Source of the DNA: Spirogloea muscicola
Lineage: Eukaryota; Streptophyta; Zygnematophyceae; Spirogloeales; Spirogloeaceae
Length of the DNA: 24,056 nt
Assembly: GCA_009602725.1 (NCBI GenBank)
Contig: WELB01000338.1
Location: 1 to 24,056 of the forward strand
Reading direction: 5' to 3'
Under the pieces are notes generated by a model. It was given only the letters and a program-made list of their open reading frames with translations, searched no databases and was not told the DNA's origin. The translations under genes were made by a program, and so were the position numbers. Positions 17,009 through 24,056 of the stretch are shown piece by piece (the first letter of the stretch is position 1; the number at the start of each line of letters is the position of its first letter).

Positions 17009-18672
17009 ATGGCGACCTCCAGTCTGGCTTGCAAAGGTTGGCGGCTGCGCTTCCGTTACCTCGTGCTGCTTGCCGTCGTAGCACCCTTCTGCTGCAGCCA
17101 TGTCGATGCTGCCAAGGAGGAGCTCGAGTACGCCATTCTCAGCGACGACACCGGGGAGATGTTTCACGCCAAGGGGCTGCCAGTTGGCATGACGACCAAC
17201 AGCGACGACTGCATCCTGGTGCATCACACAGGATGCACTGCGAGGGCAAGGTGAGTGGACGAACTGCCCCCATTGCTACTGCTATCATGCCTTGCGGTGG
17301 CAGTATCTTCTATGCTGTTGACTCTAATCAGTGCACCCCAGAATAAGTGGCAAGTTCGCGCAGATTAGCGAAGGTGGGCGTATGAGCCTTCAGAAAAGTG
17401 GTCCCCGGAACTGACTGTTTCCTTCTTGATGCGGCAGATGGCGCTGTGTGACATGTGAGGCAGGAGACCACGTGGCGGCCGATCGCTTCACCAGCTGCCA
17501 TGTCAAATTCGAGCCCGTGGAAGGAGCATCCTTAGTTCGTTTAACATGTCAGGCTGTTAACCACATGACAGAGGGTGTCTCCACGCTTGTGGATACTGGC
17601 TACTACCCCAAGCTCTTTCCAACAGCGCTACGCAAGTGCACCTGGCCTCATGATCGCGTCCCTCCACTCCGGCCTCATCGCACAAAGCTCTGTAATGATA
17701 CCCAGGACCGATATGAAGGGCTTCAACGCGCAAGGCGACTGACAGGCTCCACGTGCGCAAGTAACGGCTGCACAAACAAGCCCTGCAGCGGCGCTCCTGG
17801 CGGTACCGCAGGCAGTTGTGGCTGCCAAGGAGACTGCACCCCTTCGTGTAAGATACTCCTCCACCCATTTGTATCATGTCCAGATTCGGAATAGTCGTAC
17901 ATGCATTTAGCATGTTGCTGTGTTGGTTTAAAAGCATGAGGTCAGCCCCATGCTTTGAATCCAACCTGCACGTCTCACAGTTACTGCAATCGTCCACACA
18001 GGAGTCCTTATTCACGTCTACACTGGAAGTACATCTATTAGCACCAATTAAGTTGACTTTATTTGCACATTAATCTCGTAACCTGGGATGTGAATACGGG
18101 ATGAAGATCATGACTCCTGTTTGTTGTTGCCACTTCCTGGCAGGCGGGTGCGCATGCCAAGACGTAGGGACCAATGGCAACACCGACTGCCAGTGCGTAT
18201 CAACAACTTCCAGCAACGGTAAGGAGGCCACAGGTGCATGTTCCTCGAAACAAAAGTCGAAATCAAATTAGGATCCAATAGTATAGCTCCAATGTATGGC
18301 TAGAGGCGGTCATACTTGCAAGCTCCTCTCCCGATGCTAGCTGCACAAGACCTGACAGTCGTGCAGGTATTAGCTCCAGTAACCTGCCTATTCGTATCCT
18401 GTAGATCTGCAGTGCTCTGCCACAAAGCAACTGCTGTGGTCCTTCGTGTCAGAACCTCATGAGTTCGCATTGTTCTGGCAGCTTGTAATACGCCACCGGC
18501 GCCGCCACCTCCAGTCTGTGCGAACCATGGATGTGCCTGTTCCGCAGTGACGGGGGGCTACCTCTGCACATGTAACACAGACGGATGTAGTGGGTGCTCT
18601 GGCGGAGACTTCGGAACAAATGAAGGGGATCATGTGGGATGTAGAGGCGTTGATTGTGGTCATTGTCTGTGA
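17009..18672 (+). CDS. Secreted Cys-rich protein, paralogue 2 (four exons, 294 aa)
   Basis: Proposed exons: 17009-17250, 17438-17847, 18144-18218 and 18515-18672, all with GT-AG borders and together an exact 295 codons including TGA. Residues 1-35 form a signal peptide (RYLVLLAVVAPFCC core), so secretion is likely. Exons 1-2 form a domain with few Cys (CVTC, SCHVKF, LTCQAV, RKCTWPH), shared with paralogue 1. Exons 2-4 add Cys-rich repeats: CASNGC..SCGCQGDC, CGCACQDVGTNGNTDCQC and CANHGCACSAVTGGYLCTC, then GCRGVDCGHCL-stop. Exons 3 and 4 were chosen because phase-1 joining gives a continuous Cys pattern, and CANHGC echoes CASNGC. Exon 4 could instead start at 18549. The family and function are unknown; Cys-rich repeats would fit disulfide-stabilised extracellular modules. 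Confidence 0.7.
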
Positions 18673-19680
18673 AGTGGTCGACTTGCGACTGTATGGAGAT
18701 TGCGGAGCTTGACATGTCAAATCAGTGAGACTAGAAGGTAGACCAATATGAAGTTTACAACTTGCTCTGCCTTCGTGGTCGACATGCACTAGCAGGTTGC
18801 AGAGCTTGATGACTCAAACGGAAGGCTAGAAGATTGGCTATCATGAGTCACATACTGCGGCTGCTTATGTTTAGGTGCGGTTGTGAAGATCAGCCTGTTC
18901 AATATAGGCGCAATGGGATTGCAAATTAGGGATGCGAAGCCGTCAGGCTGGGCAACAGGGCCCTCTCAGCGCTCTTATTGGGGGGCTGCGTTGCCTAAGA
19001 GCCTACATCCTACACATAGAGTCTGACAAGGTTTTATACAGAAGAACACCAATAACAGCTTCGGATATTTGTTTCTGAAAGCTGCGCTCCATGACTTCCT
19101 TTTACATTCTTGTGTGAATGCCTGAGCAGGCATAATGAGCAAGATAATGCAAGATCATGCATTCATAGGCACATCATTTTATCAGGTGCAATTGTCAGGC
19201 GCCTTGAGGGATTCGTGAGATGCACACAACTAGCACCAGACTAGCAAAAAATCGACACATGCAAGAAAAGGAGGACCGCAATTGGTGATATTACCTTGCT
19301 ATCGTCCGTGGAAAGCATTGCGCTAGAGGAGAGGAGAAGGCGAAGGGAACGGAAGAAGAATGGAAAGGGGAGGCAAGTTTAATGAAGTGCTTACAGGCAC
19401 GGGGGTAGGGAGACGAAAGCCAATATACGAAGGAAGAAAGTGGTATGGGTAACGAATGCTCGACAATAGACGGCAAAATTTGGAGTGATAGTGTCTGAAA
19501 TATACTGCAACACGTAAGAGCGGAGGAGGATGGTGGAAGTACGGACCAGAATAAAGAGGGGGAGAATGAAAGTAAGGAAGTCGGGAGAGAGTGGAGAGGG
19601 AGTGCATCTGAGAAGCTGACTCATGCTCTCATGACGTTTAGACAAAGGCATGTATTGACATACCAGCAAGCTGTTTAACA
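18673..19680. other. Intergenic region with a purine-rich tract
   Basis: No gene or retrotransposon similarity is visible. From about 19325 to 19620 the plus strand is strongly purine-rich (runs of GGAGAGGAGAAGG type). The minus-strand open frames there are compositional. No clear polyadenylation signal for the upstream gene was identified. Confidence 0.45.
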
Positions 19681-19828
19681 AGCGCTTTTGGCCCCTTCGG
19701 ACCTTGTCTGTTTTTCAACCTTGTCAATTGTTTTGGGCTGGCCTCTCACAGCCACCAGTCAATTTGGAAGCGCTGTTGAGATTTCGGGCTAGCTGTGCAC
19801 AGCCCTTACCCCGTTTTTGGGAGAGCTA
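19681..19828 (+). repeat. F-type tail followed by a second hairpin tail
   Basis: GCGCTTTTGGCCCCTTCGGA, then the hairpin GGGCTGGCCTCTCACAGCC near 19735-19752 and CCAGTCAATTTGG. A second stem, GGGCTAGCTGTGCACAGCCC, follows at about 19786-19805, just before the B3 fragment. Confidence 0.55.
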
Positions 19829-20155
19829 TGTATGACGTGCAGATGTGTTTCCGGCTGAGATGGGCCTGCCAGCTGCATATCTGTCGTACTTGCAACGACG
19901 CATTTCGCATTTCGGCCTGTTTGCAGCGTGCTCAGGCTAACGCTTTGCACCAGAAAGCTGGGCGAGCTCTAGTTGGTGGCAGGAGGCTTTCGTATCTGAC
20001 ATCTAAAATGTAGGCATCGATCAGCGACCTTCATGTTTGGACCCGTGATTACTGAGCGGGTCAGTCTGCTGTAGGTTATGCAGGTCTTGAGATGTGCTTG
20101 CCTTTGTACTTGGTCATTTGGCCTTCGTTTGTTGTCAAATATACGATATACTCCC
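19829..20155 (+). pseudogene. Family B 5'-truncated fragment (B3)
   Basis: It starts GACGTGCAGATGTGTTTCCG and covers the C-terminal ~60 codons of B (LPAAYLS.., ACLQRAQANALHQKAGRALV), with a 9-base duplication (GCATTTCGCATTTCG) and an early TAG. The 3' UTR matches B1 and B2 (GACCCGTGATTACTGAGCGG, CTTTGTACTTGG). Confidence 0.75.
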
Positions 20156-20395
20156 TTGCAGGGTGGACCTGGCGAGGGTATAACAGGATTGGCGGATTGC
20201 CCGCGCGCACCTGGGCGGGCACTTGCCCGTTAAGCCGCCCGCCCGTGCGGGCCACTTGCCAACTCTTGTCACTTCTTGTCGATTCTGTTCGGGCTGGCTT
20301 TTCACTGAGAAAGCGCGGCCAGATTCTGGTGGCTGGGAAAGGCCAGCCCAAAGGAATGGACAAAGTCCGAAGGAGCCGGAGCGCGAAGGACTTGG
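20156..20395. repeat. GC-rich fold-back region and two opposed tails
   Basis: 20190-20260 contains self-complementary GGCGGGC/GCCCGCC blocks. A plus-strand tail stub (GATTCTGTTCGGGCTGGC) near 20280-20306 meets a minus-strand F-type tail at 20316-20395, whose hairpin GGCTGGGAAAGGCCAGCCC is at 20331-20349. Both share GAAAGCGCGGCCAG, as F tails do. Confidence 0.45.
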
Positions 20396-20404
20396 GCCTA
20401 ACAC

Positions 20405-20445
20405 AGAGAAGTGGCTCTCCCAATCTCTTTGGGAGAGCCACTCTC
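20405..20445. repeat. Near-perfect 17-bp hairpin
   Basis: GTGGCTCTCCCAA (20411-20423), TCTCT, then TTGGGAGAGCCAC (20429-20441). The stem extends by GAGA/TCTC across one bulged A. Confidence 0.85.
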
Positions 20446-20492
20446 CCTGTAACAATTTTACATGGCTGGAATGTCAATGCAGCAGTAACGTA

Positions 20493-20603
20493 TTGACAGA
20501 TGCCTGGAGACTAGACACCTCATCCGGCTGATAAATAAATTGACTGTCAGTGCCGCAGGAAAGGCTTGACAGATGCTTGGAGACAGACAATTTCACCAGG
20601 CTG
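20493..20603 (+). repeat. Pair of ~38-bp imperfect direct repeats
   Basis: TTGACAGATGCCTGGAGAC at 20493 and TTGACAGATGCTTGGAGAC at 20566, each continuing to a GGCTG end (20530 and 20603). Function unknown. Confidence 0.7.
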
Positions 20604-20625
20604 GGCAGCGTGGCTTTAATATAGA

Positions 20626-20695
20626 AGAAGAAAGTGCTCGCCCATTGAGAATAGGGGCTGGAACAACCAGCCCGAAAAGGAATGAACAGAGTACG
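20626..20695 (-). mobile_element. Minimal 70-bp A-tail insertion with 11-bp TSD
   Basis: The direct repeat TTTAATATAGA flanks it at 20615-20625 and 20696-20706. The insert, on the minus strand, begins CGTACTCTGTTCATTC, contains GGGCTGGTTGTTCCAGCCC (20654-20672) and ends GCGAGCACTTTCTTCT. No coding bases are included. Confidence 0.9.
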
Positions 20696-20706
20696 TTTAA
20701 TATAGA

Positions 20707-21070
20707 GCTGAGAGCGGCGCAACCCGGAGTCGTGACACGCGAGACAGCATGGTGCTGGCGCTGGAACGGCGACGGGAGGTGGCAGTGCTGTAGACTGCCT
20801 TGACGGCGTTGTTAGTCGTTAGTGATGACGGCTGACGATAGCCTGGGGGTAGTGACCGTCAGCTGCTAGTGACGGGGGACCGTCAGTACGGCGGTGGTTG
20901 CCGATGGATGGGTAGATTGTCGGTGGTAGCCCGTTGATAGCCGTCGACAGGTCGTGGACGGGTCGTCAACGAGAGACTGGGTGCCAAATGTCCCACCCGG
21001 GCCCGTATGGCCGGGCTCGCAGTCCGTCGGGCTATATAGAGGGCACCCGAGATGGGAGGGGGGGTGAGTT
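20707..21070 (+). promoter_or_regulatory. GC-rich promoter-like region with TATATA
   Basis: TATATA lies at 21033-21038 in GGGCTATATAGAGGGC, preceded by repeated GACCGTCAG / GTGACGG motifs (20860-20890) and GGCCCGTATGGCCGGGC. It resembles a promoter or part of an LTR, but no matching second LTR, primer-binding site or downstream gene is visible. Confidence 0.3.
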
Positions 21071-21222
21071 CTTCACCCAACCTCGGACCCCTGGACCCTT
21101 GCCCCTGCAGTAACCGTTGCTCAATTTTACCGTTGCGGCCCCATCCCAATGCCTCCCCGCTTTTCCTAGAGACCGCCGGCAGCCCGGGCTTGGCGATCCA
21201 CAGCATTCCTTACAGTCCCCAT

Positions 21223-21420
21223 GGGGCCAAGGGCTGTGAAAAGCCAGCTCGAAAAGAATTGACGAAGGGGTCGAAGGGGCCACAATGACGGAGGGACCTG
21301 AAAATCTTCTTTTGTGCTTGTCTTGCGTAGCGCTGCCCCTGGCCCCGTTCTTGTACTTTGGTCATTCTGTTTTGGGCTGGCTGTTCCAGCCCCTATCCTC
21401 AATGGGCGAGCCCTTTTTCT
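21223..21420. repeat. Opposed tails: D/F-like (minus) and A2-like (plus)
   Basis: Minus: TTGTGGCCCCTTCGACCCC to a GAGCTGGCTTTTCACAGCCC hairpin at 21231-21250. Plus: GTGCTTGTCTTGCGTAGCGC, TTCTTGTACTTTGGTC, the hairpin GGGCTGGCTGTTCCAGCCC at 21373-21391 and CAATGGGCGAGC. From 21421 to 21522 no feature is recognised. Confidence 0.6.
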
Positions 21421-21522
21421 GAAAATGCTATGTTTCACAGCCCTTGCACCCTTTTGGGACTGCCACTTCTCTCTACTTGCTCGTCAAGCGGCAAGCGGCT
21501 AGCGGCTATAATGTGAACAGCC

Positions 21523-22600
21523 CCCGACCTGCGGGCCCAGGCCCGCTACACTGCGCTTGTGGACAAAGCGGCCTATGACCAGGTGGTGGAGCTCCTTCCG
21601 CCAAACGACATCCGAGGGCGCGCCTGGGTTTTCTACGCCCCCTTTCCAGGGGCGGCGGCGTGGCTATCAGCACTCCCCATCTGCGTGGCGCTGACAATTC
21701 CAGACGCGGTTGTCAGGACGACGGCCCACCGGCTCCTTGGCTTCCTCCCTCCCTGCCTCGTCGGGGTCCAACAGTGCGAGTGCAGTGCCCGCCACGATGA
21801 CCCTGCGGCGCTGGCGGCCCACATGCTCCGCTACGCGCATGGGGGCGAGCGGACAGGTTCACACGACCTCCTGCGAGACGCCATGCAGGGTGTGTTCCTG
21901 GAGGCCGGCTACAAGGTGGCAGTGGAGAACTCGACGATCAAGCCCATCCTGCGGGGCGCTGACGGACAGCTTCACACCCGCCGTGCGGACCTCGTTGCCA
22001 TTCCGCCCGGAGGAGGTCCGCATATCATCGCTAATGTGGTGACTGCAGATTGCGTTGATTCGGCCAACCCCGCGAAGTCGGCGACGCTCGTCGGGCACGC
22101 GGTCGCTTTGGCAGCTCGGAGTAAGGATCGCAAGTGCTCTGACCACCCTCCAGGCAATGCCTTCGCGGCACTGGCCATTGACTTACTCGGGGCCTTTGGC
22201 AGTGGCTGGTTGTATCTCCTCCAGCGGCTTGCCCGGGAGGCCATCGAGCGGCGGCAGGGTTCGCCAGGCTTCAAATGCTGCCGGCTCCCTCGCGCAGGTC
22301 TCTCGGATGAGGCTGGCGGTCTCGCTACAGCGCTCTTTGGCTCATGCGGTCCACGCGCGCGCTGGCCGTGCTATGCTTGCTGCTTCCGGGTCCCGGCAGA
22401 GTGCCGCTTTTCCTGCTCCGAGTTACTCTGATCTGCTGTTGCTCAGACGTGGATACTGAACGTCAATCTGCATCTCCCTCTGCACCGTCTTGCACTTTGT
22501 AGTGTAGTCCTTTTTCGGCACTTCTTTCTTTGGCTTTGAATATTGTCCATTGGGTTGGCTTTGCCAGCCCCTCTTCTCTAAGGCGAGCTCTTCTCTCGAA
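21523..22600 (+). pseudogene. Family C non-LTR retrotransposon, 5'-truncated, dead nuclease (C1)
   Basis: Coding similarity to element A starts at DLRAQARYTALVDKAAYD and runs through PGAAAWLSALP, HRLLGFLPPCL, a CCHC region (CECSA..HMLRYAH, where the last Cys is replaced by Tyr) and RRADLVA. The second catalytic Asp is Asn (IIANVV instead of LLLDVV). A frameshift near 22260 moves the remainder (AAGSLAQVSRMRLAVSLQRS to SDLLLLRRGY-stop) into another frame. The UTR has the hairpin GGGTTGGCTTTGCCAGCCC at 22552-22570 and ends GGCGAGCTCTTCTCTC. The frameshift and lost residues make it non-functional. Confidence 0.8.
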
Positions 22601-22679
22601 CAGCACCGGGGTGCCTAATCAAACGGTGAGATCGTTACAGTCAGGCTAAGTCAAGCGGGCACATATTGTGTAAGAAAAG

Positions 22680-22755
22680 AAGAAAGTGCTCGCATATTGA
22701 CGATAGGGCTGGAAATGCCAGCCCAAAAAGAGAATGAACAGAGTACGAGAAAAAG
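22680..22755 (-). mobile_element. A-type minimal tail insertion
   Basis: On the minus strand: TCTCGTACTCTGTTCATTC, the hairpin GGGCTGGCATTTCCAGCCC (22706-22724), then TATGCGAGCACTTTCTTC. It contains the tail only. A short GAAAAG-like duplication may flank it but is not clear. Confidence 0.7.
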
Positions 22756-22817
22756 GCACCTGCATCTATTTGGCTGATACGTCGATGAAAGTTGGCTCTA
22801 CAGCTGCAAGGTACGCA

Positions 22818-22892
22818 CGACTTGCTGCTGCTAACCCAGTTGTGACTAAGCTCCCCCCCGCTGTAGTCTCGTGCATAGCTGTGTGGTTTAGG
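22818..22892 (+). repeat. Short repeat shared with 3369-3444 (inverted)
   Basis: ACTTGCTGCTGCTAACC, GACTAAGCTCCC and GTTTAGG match the inverted stretch at 3369-3444. It sits directly upstream of the third copy of the gene upstream region. Confidence 0.5.
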
Positions 22893-23440
22893 TGCGAGTG
22901 GGCGCTCAACAATCCCTGGTCAGCAAGTAAGGATTGGAATGACTAGAGGGGCGGGAATGGACGCCCTGTAGGAAACAAATGAGTGGAGCAATGGCAATGG
23001 TAAAGTAACATGTTACTGTGTTGTTGGAGCATTACTGCGTCACTTCATTTTATTTTCCCACTTATTTGGGGCCGGCCTGGGTGCCGGGCCCAATAGCCCG
23101 CCATGGCGCCCGTTGGCAAGCCGGCCGGCAACAAGCTGACCAGCCGTTCGATCGGCCGCATCTGCGGTCGCCTGGCCAAGGACAGGCACAGGCGTGGCGC
23201 TCGCCGATTGGACGAGAACTATTGCCTACGTGTCTCTGGCGGCCGCACGTGCGGCCCCAGCCACGACGGCAGCCGCAACGGCGCGCCAGCAATGAATCAA
23301 ATTACGGCTGCTGATTTTTGGAAAGCGTCTGTGGAAGCCTGCCAGGTGCTTGCAGTAGGTGATCGTCACCATGTCACGGAGAAATGCGCTGGCGTAGCGA
23401 CGCCTCCCTGTCCCCTTCTTTTGGTATTAGCAGCCGCATT
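22893..23440 (+). promoter_or_regulatory. Third, orphan copy of the Cys-protein gene upstream region
   Basis: It shares TGCGAGTGGGCGCTCAA with 16193, and TGGTCAGCAAGTAA, GGAAACAAATGARTGGAGC and GGTGCCGGGCC with the left copy. It also has an inverted CCAAT (23207-23211) and GAGAAATGCGCTGGCGTAGC. After GCGACGCCTCCCT the similarity stops: no TATA box and no exon 1 follow. It looks like a truncated duplicate. Confidence 0.55.
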
Positions 23441-23712
23441 CCATCCCCCTTTCCGGTCCCCTCGCTCCCTCCTCCTCCTTTCCCAAATTTTTTTTTTGGG
23501 CCAGCCCCTCTTCTCGTCCTTCGCCTTCCGACCGTTGGGCGCCCGCGCCCGCGGTTCGCGCCGCCGCCGTCGCCGCCGTCGGCGGCGACGGCGGCGGCCC
23601 CATTGCCCCCTGCCGCCGCCGGCTGGCGCGCTCGCTTCGCCCCGCTCATGGCCGCGCCAGGCCCCGGGGCTTCCTCGGGTGCCCCGTTCATGGCTGCGCC
23701 TTCCGGCTGTTC
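23441..23712. other. Pyrimidine- and GC-rich DNA with an 18-bp palindrome
   Basis: It includes a tail-like GGGCCAGCCCCTCTTCTCG near 23498 after a T-run. GCCGCCGCCGTCGCCGCC (23560-23577), GTC and the exact reverse complement (23581-23598) form a palindrome. Open frames on both strands are low-complexity and are not called. Confidence 0.5.
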
Positions 23713-24056
23713 TTCCCCCCCATGCCATCCCTCCTGCCACTGCTGCTGCCCCACTCCTCCCATAGCAGCTCCAGCAGGACAGGTCGGCAACGCCCCAATC
23801 GGCACTTCGGGCTCTCTTTCCCCCCCCTCCATGCCTCCTGCCACTGCTACTGCCTCACTCCTCTAGCAGCTCCAGAAGTGGATGCAGGAAAGGCCCCATG
23901 CCAATGAGGGCCTTGTTGACCTGGCATGCGTCCGCTGCAGGAGCTGCTAGAAAAGTGGAGGAGCAGCAGTGGCAGGAGGGAGGGCGGGGATGGGAAGGAA
24001 GACCGGAAGTGCCGATGAGGGCCTTGTCGACCTGTCCAGCGTCTGCTTCTGGAGCT
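23713..24056. repeat. Direct and inverted repeats at the right edge
   Basis: CTCCTGCCACTGCTGCTGCC near 23730 recurs near 23835 and, inverted, near 23955-23978 (GCAGCAGTGGCAGGAGG). GATGAGGGCCTTGTCGACCT near 24013 repeats AATGAGGGCCTTGTTGACCT near 23903. The array continues beyond the window. Confidence 0.65.

Noticed and set aside
18405-18455. Extra Cys-rich exon in the third intron of paralogue 2 (CSALPQSNCCGPSC)
   Set aside because: The frame is phase-incompatible with the flanking exons, and the would-be donor is GTCAGA; it may be a decayed duplicate exon.
20707-21220. Solo LTR
   Set aside because: No terminal TG..CA with a matching TSD, primer-binding site or partner LTR could be identified.
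8889-22724. GGGCTGG/CCAGCCC hairpins near T-runs as bacterial terminators
   Set aside because: The context is eukaryotic, T-runs lie on either side, and the hairpins coincide with retrotransposon 3' ends bounded by TSDs.
23103-23866. Several open frames on both strands rich in Pro, Ala, Gly and Arg
   Set aside because: They come from simple GC-rich repeats and a palindrome, and the conserved part is the orphan upstream region.

Overview
The window looks like nuclear DNA of a GC-rich eukaryote. Evidence: a four-exon gene with GT-AG introns, a Kozak-like start (GCCCGCCATGG), TATA and CCAAT elements, and dense 5'-truncated non-LTR retrotransposons. A green alga or similar GC-rich protist is my guess; I cannot name the organism. 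No rRNA, tRNA, CRISPR or bacterial operon was found.

Layout. (1) 1-1898, minus strand: the 5' half of a gene for a secreted Cys-containing protein plus its upstream region, interrupted by a chimeric retrotransposon tail at 896-1281. (2) 1941-8170: a graveyard of 5'-truncated non-LTR copies, mainly family B (five copies in the window), and short 3' tails. (3) 8170-15430: two inverted, diverged copies of a ~0.8 kb unit flanking a full-length element of family A (9180-13298, minus) and a truncated, apparently identical A copy (13689-14633, plus). (4) 15465-16192: a chain of four retrotransposon ends in one orientation. (5) 16193-18672, plus strand: the complete paralogue of the gene in (1), in divergent orientation. 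(6) 18673-22760: intergenic DNA, then more B, A and C fragments. (7) 22893-23450: a third copy of the gene's upstream region without its gene, followed by GC-rich palindromic and repeated DNA to the right edge.

The centre is element A. Its single 1299-aa ORF has two N-terminal CCHC zinc knuckles, an AT-hook-like motif, a complete reverse transcriptase (catalytic FADD) and a C-terminal CCHC plus restriction-like endonuclease (D-x14-D). This is the architecture of the R2-type (RLE-bearing) non-LTR retrotransposons, but it does not lie in rDNA.

The most striking pattern is that at least 20 sites in 24 kb, from several families and in both orientations, carry the same kind of 3' end: a GTACT..GTTCATTC box, a GGGCTGG/CCAGCCC hairpin and a CAATGGGCGAGC box, ending in a T-rich CTTTCTT tail rather than poly(A). 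Insertions as short as 70 bp consist of nothing else and are flanked by clean target-site duplications. The full-length element sits inside the hairpin of an older tail. I read this as a retrotransposition module in which a small 3' RNA is sufficient for mobilisation and in which tails are repeatedly nested or joined by template jumping.
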